From Chloroflexus sp. Y-396-1 (GTDB lineage Bacteria; Chloroflexota; Chloroflexia; Chloroflexales; Chloroflexaceae): 64,000 nucleotides of DNA. The stretch covers positions 2,202,881-2,266,880 of the forward strand of contig NZ_KI911784.1 in assembly GCF_000516515.1 (NCBI RefSeq). Reading direction: 5' to 3'. Under the pieces are notes generated by a model. It searched no databases. It was not told the origin of the DNA and saw only the letters and a list, made by a program, of their open reading frames with translations. Of this stretch, positions 17,952 to 26,322 are shown piece after piece. A program made the translations under genes and the position numbers. How positions within the stretch are numbered: the first letter of the stretch is position 1; each line of letters starts with the position of its first letter.

Positions 17952-19340
17952 TTATCTACCAACAAACGCCCGTACCACAGCGGCTATTGCACTGGGTCGC
18001 GGGGTTAGGGCATACGGATCGTCGGCTATCAAACCCTCGATTACTTCGTCTGGCCCAATCGCAAAGCGCTCTACTGCATTCAAGTCGAGGTCACGTAGTG
18101 ACCAGGCCAGCCCCAACAGATCGTCGGCACTAAGATCGGTACGGATATGCGGGCGAAGGGCCGAAGTAACCAATGCTGCCAGTTCGACCTGACGCACCGC
18201 ATCGTGTTCACGGATGCGTTGAGCAATCGCCATCACGATCATTTGTTGACGGGCTTCACGGGCGTATGCACTGTCGGCATGGCGAGTGCGACTCAATATT
18301 AATGCTTGATCGCCGTTGAGCCACTGTTTGCCGGCGGGAAAGTAGACGGTTGTTATCCCATAATCCATTGTCGGGTAGGCAGGATCGTAGATCGGCTGTG
18401 GCAGTTCGACTTCAATACCCCCAATCGCATCGACTGCCGCCGCAAAGCCGGCAAAATCGGCCCATACAATGTAGTTGATCGGTACTCCCAAGAGGTTCGA
18501 CACAGTACGACGCGCCAGCTCAGCTCCACCGAGAGTCGGATTCTGTTCACCGTAGACTGTTGCGCTGTTAATTCTCCCGTAGCCGTAGCCGGGAATCTCA
18601 ACCACCAGGTCGCGCGGTATCGACAGCAATGCAACGCGGCGGTTGGCCGGTTCGATCCGCACAACCATTAGTGCATCTGTGCGAGTAGCCCAACTCTCGC
18701 CCGGCCGCCGATCACTCCCCAGTAGCAGAATATGGATTGCCTCGTTTGTCGGTATGTTTACCCCAACAGTTGGCATCAATGTCGGTACTGGTACCCGACC
18801 ATCAATACCCGGCAAACGGATCGGGGTTAGCGAGGGAGCCACTGCTACATCACGCACAGACGAGGTCGGGGTAAATGTCGCGGTCTCGTCCGTTGGATCA
18901 GCCGGTCGATGAATCGCGGGCTGAGGTTGTACGGTTACCGATGGGGTGGGCAGAGATACCGGTGTGGTCGTGAATGCAACAATCGACATTGCCGGCGTTG
19001 GGGTAGCAACGGTCGTCGGTAGTTGCATCGCCACTAGGCTCTGCCGGATGGTCATTGCTGCCAGTACGATGCGACCGGTCTGAAAACCCAGCCAACCGGC
19101 CAACAGCGCTAACAGTACCAGCAGAATCATACGTCCTGGCCGACGAAGTTTAGATGATCGCTCAGGTGGAACCGGACTGGTCGTTAGTAAGTGGAGCAGC
19201 AGCTCCTGATCGGTCTGTTCGCGAATTGCGCGACAGGTCGGACAATGGTTAAGGTGAATCTGTAAACGGAGTCTGGTACTAGACTCAGCGCCTGGACGAA
19301 TACCGGCGGCCAGAAGTGCACGTGCTTCATTACAGTTCAT
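17952..19340 (-). CDS. LytR-CpsA-Psr protein with N-terminal anti-sigma-type zinc finger
   Basis: A 462-residue membrane protein. The first 45 residues form a zf-HC2 anti-sigma-type zinc finger (MNCNEARALLAAG, then HLNHCPTCRAI with the H-x3-C-x2-C signature). A membrane helix (MILLVLLALLAGWLGFQTG) follows. After a Ser/Thr/Pro linker, residues about 200-400 are an LCP domain: ILLLGSDRRPGESWATRTD, VALLSIPRDLVVEIPG and LSRTRHADSAYAREARQQ. LCP enzymes transfer undecaprenyl-linked glycopolymers to the cell wall or to proteins. The cytoplasmic zinc finger suggests it may also sense or bind a sigma factor. It diverges from the S9 peptidase gene. Confidence 0.85.
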   Translation of the reverse strand: MNCNEARALLAAGIRPGAESSTRLRLQIHLNHCPTCRAIREQTDQELLLHLLTTSPVPPERSSKLRRPGRMILLVLLALLAGWLGFQTGRIVLAAMTIRQSLVAMQLPTTVATPTPAMSIVAFTTTPVSLPTPSVTVQPQPAIHRPADPTDETATFTPTSSVRDVAVAPSLTPIRLPGIDGRVPVPTLMPTVGVNIPTNEAIHILLLGSDRRPGESWATRTDALMVVRIEPANRRVALLSIPRDLVVEIPGYGYGRINSATVYGEQNPTLGGAELARRTVSNLLGVPINYIVWADFAGFAAAVDAIGGIEVELPQPIYDPAYPTMDYGITTVYFPAGKQWLNGDQALILSRTRHADSAYAREARQQMIVMAIAQRIREHDAVRQVELAALVTSALRPHIRTDLSADDLLGLAWSLRDLDLNAVERFAIGPDEVIEGLIADDPYALTPRPSAIAAVVRAFVGR

Positions 19341-19451
19341 ACGAATGCCATGAATGTATCAATAGTACGTCCATAATATACCATTGTGCTGATCGATATG
19401 CTATGATACAAAACGTGGCGTTATACACTTTTTTAGATTAAGGAGAAATAA
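19341..19451. promoter_or_regulatory. Divergent promoter region, LCP gene and S9 peptidase
   Basis: An AT-rich 111-base gap between divergent starts. On the plus strand TATGAT (about 19402) is a -10 candidate, with AAGGAGA before the ATG at 19452. On the minus strand TATATTATGG near 19375-19384 could serve the LCP gene. No convincing -35 boxes are seen. Confidence 0.35.
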
Positions 19452-21836
19452 ATGCGACACTCTCGCCGAGTGTGGTGGATCGGATTGATAGTCGCTCTCG
19501 TCGGGCTGGTTTCACCCGTCTTTGCTGCGCCAATTCGCAACAATATCGTAAATGTTGACCAATTTGGTGATGAAAAAGACCTGCCCCCGAACCTGCTCAG
19601 TGATGAAGAAATTGAGCGTATTGATCGTCTGCAAAACGATGCAAAGTATCCGAGTGCGTTAAGTGAGATCAGTCCTGACGATGGTGCAGTGTTGTTCAGT
19701 TCGGCAGACGGTATCGCCTTTCTTGAGATCGAAACCGGTGATACCGTTGCGGTTGATACTACCGTGTTTGACTTCTTTGTCCCGTTGCCATTCTTTGGCT
19801 TTGGTCGTTTTAGCTGGCAAGATGAGCGTACTCTGGGTGTATTGGCGGTAAACTTCTTCGCGACCGGTAATGAAGACGCTTTTGCTGCACTTGCCATTGA
19901 TCGATATAGCGGAACGATCACGGCGCAACCGGTTGGTATTCCTGACGAAAATATCGGGATTGTCTCCGTTGCCCCAAACCTGACCAGTTGGCTCATTGTG
20001 CGTGAGCCACCTTCTGAGGATGATGTTGATGAAACTGAGGCATTCAAGCCATTTACCGTTCGGCATACTCTTGGTCTCCCTTCACCGATTGCGCTGCGCG
20101 TCAATCGCATTGAACTGCCAGCACGAGTTCAGCGGCGTGTCGATTTGTTGCGTCAACGGCGTTCCGATCTCTTGAATCGATTTCTCTTCCAGCAGCAGGC
20201 TGAAGATAATGTGGTTGAAGTGACCCGTGCTCCGTATGACCTCTTCCTCTATGATGCGACTACTAGGAGCGAACGGTATATCACCAGTATTCCTTACGCT
20301 TCCGCATTACTCGGTGAAACCTGGACAAGCGACTCCACATATCTCGCCGTCTCGTTTATCGGTGTCCCCGATGCCGAAGGACGTGGATTTTATGTTGGTT
20401 CGCTCTTTTCAGAGGAGATTTATCGTGATGTGACCGGTAATCTGCCTCCGGCCCAGAACCCGATCATTCAGAACAATAACACGTATGTTGTTGATGCGGT
20501 CAGCGGCCAAACTCAGGTGATCCGACCCGATCCGACCCTTGGTGCACCCATTCTTGAAGCGCACGATTGGGCGCCTGGCGGTCAGTCATTGTTGATCAAG
20601 GCCCACCATCCGGCGTATCTGCAAGGACGTACTCATCCGGTGTACTACCCGCGCTTTGCTTCGCGCACCAGTTTCCGCTTCTACGACCGGGGAAGTAACG
20701 GTCAACTCCGTCAAACCGGTACATTTACTCATCCGATGCTCTCTGGTGGTGATGTTTCATTCGCGTTCAGCATTGCCGATTTTGTCAGCCCTGATGAGAT
20801 CATTGTGCGGGGAGTGGTTGGCAGCAACCGTCATCCCTATTACTACAATCGCGTGTCAGGCGAATTGCGTAATCTCGCCGATCGTGCCGGTGTTTACTAC
20901 AATGTTGTTGCCACCAGCAGCCGCACCCGCCAGATTGTCTTTACCTACACCTCATACACCGATCCGCCGGATATCTACCGTCTGCGTTGGGATGGCAGTG
21001 CCCTATTCCGGCTAACCTGGTATAACGAAGAGCTGCGCCGTGAGGCTAATCTCCGCCAAGACCCGGTGACCTTTACCCTACGGAACGGTCAGGTGCGGGT
21101 TGGTACCTTGATCCAATCGGCTGACGCTCCTTTCCCACCGCGTAATGTTCCTCTGATCGTCTGGCAGGAGGGTGGGCCAAATGTGCCAATGATTAATCAG
21201 TGGCAGGCCAATGTCGAAAATCCGTATGCCTTACTCCCTTCTTTCGGATTTGCGCTGCTGATAACGCCGCTTGCTGGTCGTCACGGTTACACTCCAGAAG
21301 TCTTTAACTCGCTGGTTGATCGAAATAATTTCGGGCAGATCGATATTGACGAACAGGCCGAGATTGTGCAACAGGCGATTGCTCGTGGTTGGACATCACG
21401 GGGCAAAGTTGGCATTACCGGGTGTTCGTATGGAGGCTACTTCGTGCTGCAAAGCATTGTGCGCTATCCCGATCTGTATACAGCGGCTAATCCGCAGTGT
21501 GCGTTCATCGATCTCATCAGTGATTGGACATTAGGTGGTGGCCCACTGGTGCCGTATATGGAGGGATTGCCACCGTATAAAGCTATTCGTGAATACGTCA
21601 ACGACTCGCCGAGTTACGGTGTTGATCGGGTGAAAGCGGCTGTGCTAACCTTCCACGGTACCGAGGATTTCTTGCCGATCGTGCAGAACGAGAACTTCCA
21701 TCTGCAACTGGTCAATCGTGGCGTTCCAGCACGAATGGTGCGCTTTATCTACGAAGGGCATGGTCTGTCAATGGCAGAAAACCAGCTTTATGCTGCTCAG
21801 GAGCAGATCGCTTGGTTCCGGACTCATCTGAAGTAG
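19452..21836 (+). CDS. Exported S9-family prolyl oligopeptidase-like peptidase
   Basis: A 794-residue protein with a Sec signal peptide (IGLIVALVGLVSPVFAAP). The N-terminal 500 residues have beta-propeller-like repeats of the S9 family (FLYDATTRSERYITSIP, PPDIYRLRWDGSALFRLT). The C-terminal alpha/beta-hydrolase domain carries the nucleophile in GITGCSYGGYF (Ser near 658), Asp in FHGTEDFLPI (near 736) and His in YEGHGLSMA (near 769). GCSYGG replaces the more usual GxSxGG with Cys. The role is probably digestion of exported or external peptides. AAGGAGA gives a strong ribosome binding site. Confidence 0.88.
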   Translation: MRHSRRVWWIGLIVALVGLVSPVFAAPIRNNIVNVDQFGDEKDLPPNLLSDEEIERIDRLQNDAKYPSALSEISPDDGAVLFSSADGIAFLEIETGDTVAVDTTVFDFFVPLPFFGFGRFSWQDERTLGVLAVNFFATGNEDAFAALAIDRYSGTITAQPVGIPDENIGIVSVAPNLTSWLIVREPPSEDDVDETEAFKPFTVRHTLGLPSPIALRVNRIELPARVQRRVDLLRQRRSDLLNRFLFQQQAEDNVVEVTRAPYDLFLYDATTRSERYITSIPYASALLGETWTSDSTYLAVSFIGVPDAEGRGFYVGSLFSEEIYRDVTGNLPPAQNPIIQNNNTYVVDAVSGQTQVIRPDPTLGAPILEAHDWAPGGQSLLIKAHHPAYLQGRTHPVYYPRFASRTSFRFYDRGSNGQLRQTGTFTHPMLSGGDVSFAFSIADFVSPDEIIVRGVVGSNRHPYYYNRVSGELRNLADRAGVYYNVVATSSRTRQIVFTYTSYTDPPDIYRLRWDGSALFRLTWYNEELRREANLRQDPVTFTLRNGQVRVGTLIQSADAPFPPRNVPLIVWQEGGPNVPMINQWQANVENPYALLPSFGFALLITPLAGRHGYTPEVFNSLVDRNNFGQIDIDEQAEIVQQAIARGWTSRGKVGITGCSYGGYFVLQSIVRYPDLYTAANPQCAFIDLISDWTLGGGPLVPYMEGLPPYKAIREYVNDSPSYGVDRVKAAVLTFHGTEDFLPIVQNENFHLQLVNRGVPARMVRFIYEGHGLSMAENQLYAAQEQIAWFRTHLK

Positions 21837-22181
21837 GCAAAGCGATCCGTATGTTCAGATGATCGCGATCGGGTAGCATGCCTTCTGTTACGGCAGGGGT
21901 GGGTCCGCGACCTGCCCTGAACCTGCAATAATGTGGCCAACCGTATGGTGTACCCGCTCCCAGAGGTTTACAACGTGTCTTCCCGACCCGGCAGTGTTAA
22001 CGGAGAAGATATTGAAATAGGAGTGAGCGGTAGGGGTGGGTTTCACCCGCAGCTTGCAAGCAGAGAACCCGGGTATGCAATGGTTATACCTGCTCATGAC
22101 GTGATGCGGGTTGGCGGTCCGCGCTCCCAGATAATCTGGTAATTGAAGGGAAATAGCTCATCTGTTTCGGAATGACTGACA
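21837..22181. other. Intergenic region with palindromic repeat remnants
   Basis: No gene is supported. CAGGGGTGGGTCCGCGACCTGCCCTG (about 21893-21918) and GGTAGGGGTGGGTTTCACCC (about 22029-22048) are imperfect palindromes of the GGGGTGGGTT family found elsewhere in the window. CCAACCGTATGGTGT near 21936 resembles CCAACCATGTGGTGT near 17847. Confidence 0.4.
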
Positions 22182-22601
22182 ATGATACGACGACCATTCT
22201 ATTATCGTCTGAGTGAAGGAATGCGCATTAGTGTCCGCCCGTATTACCTGCCGGGGCACTCGTTTCCGCCGTTGCAGCGCTACGTCTTTGCTTACGAGGT
22301 GCGGATCGAAAACATTAGCCGACGTACCGCGCAGTTGATGCGTCGGCGCTGGTTGATCTATGACTCCATAGGTGAAGAACAAGAAGTTGTTGGTGATGGC
22401 GTTGTCGGTTTACAACCAACACTCGGCCCTGGTGATGTGCATGAATACCAAAGCTTCTGTGTGCTTAAGTCACCACGAGGATGGATGGAGGGAGAATACT
22501 TCTTTCGCACCCCCGACAACCAAACCTTTGCTGCCAGTATTCCGCGCTTTGATCTGATCGCTGATGTTGAGATGATTGACGACGATGACCTATTACGATA
22601 A
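22182..22601 (+). CDS. apaG: ApaG-domain protein
   Basis: A 139-residue protein of the ApaG family, a fibronectin-type beta fold. The signature runs through PPLQRYVFAYEVRIENISR, VQLMRRRWLIYDSIGEE-like, VVGLQPTLGPGDVHEYQSFC and MEGEYFF. ApaG proteins are named for Co2+/Mg2+ resistance phenotypes in enteric bacteria, but the molecular function is unclear; the related domain in eukaryotes sits in F-box and PDIP38 proteins. The last 9 bases overlap the convergent gene on the other strand. Confidence 0.88.
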   Translation: MIRRPFYYRLSEGMRISVRPYYLPGHSFPPLQRYVFAYEVRIENISRRTAQLMRRRWLIYDSIGEEQEVVGDGVVGLQPTLGPGDVHEYQSFCVLKSPRGWMEGEYFFRTPDNQTFAASIPRFDLIADVEMIDDDDLLR

Positions 22602-22892
22602 ACGTCGTCGTGCTCGTTCACGTCGATACGTGCTCACGAAAATAACGGCCAGCAATGGCAGCAGCCATGGCCAGTCGCGTCGCTCCTCGCGGAGCAGTCG
22701 CCAAGTAGCACGGAGCTGAATAATCCAGGGGAAGCGGGCCAGTTGTACTTCTAGCAGTACCTGGAGGCGACGCTGCCAGGTCGATGAATTGTCTTGGTTC
22801 ATAGGAGATGGCTTTCTGGTCAAGAAGGGCAGCGATAACCTCCATTTGCGAACCAAACCAGGATTGGTCGCAGTAGATGTTGTGTTTCTCAT
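22593..22892 (-). CDS. Small hypothetical protein with C-terminal membrane helix
   Basis: A 99-residue ORF starting at an ATG with GGAGGGAAAGG just upstream. It is rich in Arg and Trp, with a short hydrophobic segment near the C-terminus (WPWLLPLLAVIFVSTY) followed by an Arg-rich tail (RRERARRRLS). I recognise no family. The tail-anchor-like layout and the good ribosome binding site support it. The 9-base convergent overlap with apaG is a mild point against. An in-frame ATG at 22802 would give a 69-residue version. Confidence 0.4.
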   Translation of the reverse strand: MRNTTSTATNPGLVRKWRLSLPFLTRKPSPMNQDNSSTWQRRLQVLLEVQLARFPWIIQLRATWRLLREERRDWPWLLPLLAVIFVSTYRRERARRRLS

Positions 22893-22937
22893 CGCTACCT
22901 TTCCCTCCAATCATGCAAATGGTATTTCCGCAGGGCA

Positions 22938-22972
22938 TTCGTAGGGGTAGGTTGAGAACCCACCCCTACGAA
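22938..22972. repeat. Inverted repeat of the GGGGTGGGTT palindrome family
   Basis: TTCGTAGGGGTAGGTT (22938-22953) pairs with AACCCACCCCTACGAA (22957-22972) with one G-T position and a 3-base loop. It lies 11 bases past the ferredoxin stop, so it may also form the transcript end. No T tract follows. Related palindromes occur near 16613, 17918, 21893, 22029 and 60606. Confidence 0.6.
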
Positions 22973-22983
22973 GTCCTGACCAT

Positions 22984-23220
22984 TTATCCCTCAAAGAACT
23001 TGCGATTCTTCTCGATGTAGCTCTTCCACTGCTCTGGCACGGCGTCATCGGCGAAGATGGCCTCGACCGGGCATTCTGGTTCGCACGCGCCACAATCAAT
23101 GCATTCGTCGGGGTTGATGTAATACTGGTCGTCACCCTCATAAATGCAATCCACCGGACAGACCGCCACGCACGAGGCGTCTTTCGTGCCGATGCACGGC
23201 TCAGTAATAACGTATGGCAC
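22984..23220 (-). CDS. Seven-iron ferredoxin ([3Fe-4S][4Fe-4S])
   Basis: A 78-residue bacterial ferredoxin, a small soluble electron carrier. The first cluster motif is C-x7-C-x3-CP ([17 protein letters not shown]), which lacks the cysteine at the usual second position and so matches the [3Fe-4S] site of seven-iron ferredoxins. The second is [12 protein letters not shown], a normal [4Fe-4S] site. The GTG at 23220 is chosen because GGAAGGAGA lies just upstream and VPYVITEPC is the usual N-terminus; the ORF could be read further upstream but that segment has no ferredoxin character. Confidence 0.92.
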   Translation of the reverse strand: MPYVITEPCIGTKDASCVAVCPVDCIYEGDDQYYINPDECIDCGACEPECPVEAIFADDAVPEQWKSYIEKNRKFFEG

Positions 23221-23302
23221 AGATGTCTCCTTCCTATTGACGCTTCGATCACCCGTACAATGGTTGTTTGGTTCCAGACTACTACAGGCGGAATTGGCCC
23301 GT

Positions 23303-25048
23303 CTACCACTTTTGTACCACTTCGCCACAAAGTTGTGGTTTAACGCGCAAGGTACGTTCAGGATGGTAACTGACCAACCCTGGCGGACCGCCGGGTATCT
23401 TACGAACTGATCGACGCCGACAGAGATCAACCTCTACTGCCGCGTCATGCCGTGCCTGACTATAGTAAGCGGCCAGTGCTGCTGCTTCGGTAATCGTCTG
23501 TTGCGGCGGATTATCGGCGCGAATAATGACATGCGCGCCGTGAATATGGCGGGCGTGTAACCACAAGTCGGTTGGGCGAGCGATGCGAAAGGTTACTTCT
23601 TCGTTCTGCCGGGCAGTGCGGCCAATATAGATCGGCAGGCCATCACTCGAGCGTATCTGTAATGGCCGTGACCGCAAAGAAGGACGGCGCGTTGTTGAAG
23701 GACGGAGATAACCGGCCTCTTCCGCTTCGGTTGCAATCAGATCGATCTGATGCGATTCATCGGCAATTTCTAGCAAGGCGAGCAACTGATCGAGACCGGC
23801 CAGGCGCTGTTCGGCCTCTGCCAATCGTTCGGGCAGAATACTACGAGCGCTCTTTGCTTTTTCATACGCCTTGAAACGCTCTTGGGCTTGTTCAATAAGT
23901 GACCGGTTTGGGTCGAGAACAATGCGCTCTCCCTCTACGATCAATTCGCTGGCTCGTGGAGGTAATTGATGGAGGAACGCGAAGATCATCTCGCCTTCCC
24001 AGCGTAAGCGATCCAGCTCGGCGGCACGCTTCAGCTCAGCAGCAATCTGAGCACGCTGGCGCTCGATATGTTCACGGCTGGCAAGGAGCCGTTCCCGCAA
24101 CTCTTCACGTCGCCGATCACGTCCTAACGGTTGCTGTCGGGCAGAATAAAAGGCTTCAAGCGCGGCGCTCATGCCTGGCATGGGGATTGCATTGGGGAGA
24201 TGGAGGGGATGATATGGCGCAAACCCGACAGGACCTTGCTCGTCGTTGATCAGATGCGGTGCCGGTGGTTCAGCAAATATCTCGCGTAAACGGGCAGCCA
24301 CAGTGTAGGCCGGTAATCCCTGGGTTGATTGCGGAATTGAACCACAGGCCCGGGTTAATACTTCACGGGCAACTTGTGGCGAGACACCCCGATACGCTCC
24401 GACCAGGGCTTTTACCGGATCATTACCTGTTAACGCTGCAATCTCGGCTGCGGTAGCTCGTAACGGATCACGTTTGTCGGGAGCTGGCGGTAGCGTATAC
24501 ACATGCCGTGGCAAGATCACTCGACTACTCATGCGAGGTGAAACCCGCTTGATCGCATCGAGAATGGTGTTATTATCATCAACTAAGATGATGTTACTCC
24601 GCCGGTCTTGTGGTTCCACCACAAGATCACAATGTAATAAGTTATCGGCAGTCAGTGTCGCGTCATCGTCGTCAACATCGTCAACCAACTCGTCGCGATC
24701 GTTTGTCGGTTTGCGCGACTCCATCGGTTTCGCTATACTGAACAAAACGACTCGCTCGTAGGGAGGCTGTTCAATATTAATGATGCGACCACCGAGCACG
24801 TATTTGCGTAACAATAAGAGAAAGGGCGTTTCACCGTCAACGCCACGTGTTGGCCGCTGACCGATCAGATGAATCCGTGCAGTCTGCGCATCGGCTGAAG
24901 CCAGCAAATAATGGCGCCGACCGTCTCGGTATACCTCTAATCCAATCGTTAGAGGTCCAACAAGGACAACGCGCTGAATCCGTCCGTAGAGCACCGTAGT
25001 GCGTAATTCTTCCACGACGGCAGTTAATGTAAGAGCATCAAAGTACAT
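23303..25048 (-). CDS. NFACT-family ribosome quality-control protein (RqcH/FbpA-like)
   Basis: A 581-residue protein of the Rqc2/RqcH/FbpA family, which binds stalled large ribosomal subunits with peptidyl-tRNA and directs alanine tailing in bacteria. It begins with the NFACT-N domain ([54 protein letters not shown]). A central HhH and coiled-coil region spans about 170-430. The C-terminal NFACT-R domain has [34 protein letters not shown] and [20 protein letters not shown]. The length is typical. It stands alone upstream of the ferredoxin gene. Confidence 0.9.
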   Translation of the reverse strand: MYFDALTLTAVVEELRTTVLYGRIQRVVLVGPLTIGLEVYRDGRRHYLLASADAQTARIHLIGQRPTRGVDGETPFLLLLRKYVLGGRIINIEQPPYERVVLFSIAKPMESRKPTNDRDELVDDVDDDDATLTADNLLHCDLVVEPQDRRSNIILVDDNNTILDAIKRVSPRMSSRVILPRHVYTLPPAPDKRDPLRATAAEIAALTGNDPVKALVGAYRGVSPQVAREVLTRACGSIPQSTQGLPAYTVAARLREIFAEPPAPHLINDEQGPVGFAPYHPLHLPNAIPMPGMSAALEAFYSARQQPLGRDRRREELRERLLASREHIERQRAQIAAELKRAAELDRLRWEGEMIFAFLHQLPPRASELIVEGERIVLDPNRSLIEQAQERFKAYEKAKSARSILPERLAEAEQRLAGLDQLLALLEIADESHQIDLIATEAEEAGYLRPSTTRRPSLRSRPLQIRSSDGLPIYIGRTARQNEEVTFRIARPTDLWLHARHIHGAHVIIRADNPPQQTITEAAALAAYYSQARHDAAVEVDLCRRRSVRKIPGGPPGLVSYHPERTLRVKPQLCGEVVQKW

Positions 25049-25109
25049 ACGGTTGCAACGTTAAGGTATAAGCGATACCATCAGCAGGATACCACAAGCA
25101 GGCGCGGGC

Positions 25110-25739
25110 ATGGAACAGTTGCTTAATCCAGTGTTACAGGGTAAACCACCACAACCACTCCTCGTCGTCATTTCAGGGCCGTCTGGAGTAGGTAAAGACT
25201 CGGTCTTAATGCGGATGCGTGAGTTGGGTTTTCCGTTTCACTTCGTCGTGACGGCGAACAGTCGTCCGCAACGTCCGGGTGAGATCGACGGGGTAGACTA
25301 TCATTTTGTGACGACTGAGCGCTTTCGTGAGATGATCCAGAACGACGAATTACTGGAATGGGCTGAGGTATACGGTCAGTATAAAGGCATTCCTAAGTTT
25401 GAGATTCGCCAGGCGATTGCGAGTGGGCGGGATGTGATCCTGCGGATCAATGTTGACGGTGCGGCAACCATTAAGCGGTTGGCGCCAGAGGCGGTCTTCA
25501 TCTTTCTGGCGCCAGCCTCGATTGATGAGCTGCGTCACCGTCTGTTATTGCGACGTACTGAGTCGCCAGATGAAATCGAACGTCGCCTGGCGATGGTCAA
25601 CGATGAAATGGCTCAGTTACCTAACTTCGATTACGTGGTTATCAATCATGCTGACCGCCTTGATGAAACGGTTGGTCAGATTCGTGCAATTATCAGTGCC
25701 GAGAAAGCGCGCGTTTATCCACGGCGGATTTCTCTCTAG
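25110..25739 (+). CDS. gmk: Guanylate kinase
   Basis: A 209-residue nucleoside monophosphate kinase converting GMP to GDP with ATP. The P-loop is ISGPSGVGKDSVL, where Asp takes the position usually held by Gly or Ser. The GMP-binding region has TANSRPQRPGEIDGVDYHFVT, LEWAEVYGQYKG and RINVDGAATIKRL. The lid (LLRRTESPDEIERRLAM) and final helix are intact. It begins a plus-strand run with yqeY and the 7TM-HD gene, spaced 24 and 7 bases apart, and diverges from the NFACT gene. Confidence 0.94.
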   Translation: MEQLLNPVLQGKPPQPLLVVISGPSGVGKDSVLMRMRELGFPFHFVVTANSRPQRPGEIDGVDYHFVTTERFREMIQNDELLEWAEVYGQYKGIPKFEIRQAIASGRDVILRINVDGAATIKRLAPEAVFIFLAPASIDELRHRLLLRRTESPDEIERRLAMVNDEMAQLPNFDYVVINHADRLDETVGQIRAIISAEKARVYPRRISL

Positions 25740-25763
25740 TGTGATCGTACAAGGAGTCAGCGA

Positions 25764-26315
25764 ATGAATATCCAGGAACGTTTGGCAAACGATCTGAAAG
25801 ATGCGATGCGTGCCGGTGATAAGATGCGCGTGAATGCGATTCGCGCGGCGCGGGCTGCACTTCAGGCTGCGCAACTCGACGCTGCCAAACAGCGCTTTGA
25901 TGCCGCAGTTGCCGAAATTGAGGCCAGATATGCAGGTGATCCGGCGGCAATTGAAGCGGCCAAAGCGAATATTTCGATAGATAGCCACGCTGCTCTGAGC
26001 GAGGCTGAACAAGAGGCGGTGATTGCACGCGAGATTAAGCGTCGGCGTGATGCAGTAGAAATCTATCAGAAAGCCGGGCGTACCGATCTGGCCGCTGCTG
26101 AAGAGGCTGAGATCGCCGTCTTGAGCGAATATCTGCCCAAGATGCTCAGCCCTGAAGAATTACGACCATTAGTGGCGGCAGTGATTGCTGAACTAGGGGT
26201 CAGTGGCCCATCAGCAATGGGTAAGGTCATGCCGGTACTCCTCGAACGGTTTAAGGGTCGAGCCGAGAACCGCATTCTGAGTCAGGTGGCCCGTGAACTG
26301 CTGAGTACCGGGTAA
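25764..26315 (+). CDS. yqeY: GatB/YqeY-domain protein
   Basis: A 183-residue protein of the YqeY family, related to the tail domain of the amidotransferase subunit GatB. It starts MNIQERLANDLKDAMRAGDK, and the second half has EIKRRRDAVEIYQKAGRTDL, AVLSEYLPKMLSPEELRPLV and AMGKVMPVLLERFKGRA. About 35 extra residues (KQRFDAAVAEIEARYAGDPA region) lengthen it beyond the common 150. It is thought to interact with tRNA or the translation apparatus; the exact role is not known. An AAGGAG-like site precedes the ATG. Confidence 0.9.
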   Translation: MNIQERLANDLKDAMRAGDKMRVNAIRAARAALQAAQLDAAKQRFDAAVAEIEARYAGDPAAIEAAKANISIDSHAALSEAEQEAVIAREIKRRRDAVEIYQKAGRTDLAAAEEAEIAVLSEYLPKMLSPEELRPLVAAVIAELGVSGPSAMGKVMPVLLERFKGRAENRILSQVARELLSTG

Positions 26316-26322
26316 GGCTACA

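Noticed and set aside
23221-23430. Long N-terminal extension of the ferredoxin
   Set aside because: It would add 70 residues with no ferredoxin character and overlap the NFACT gene; the GTG at 23220 has a strong ribosome binding site.
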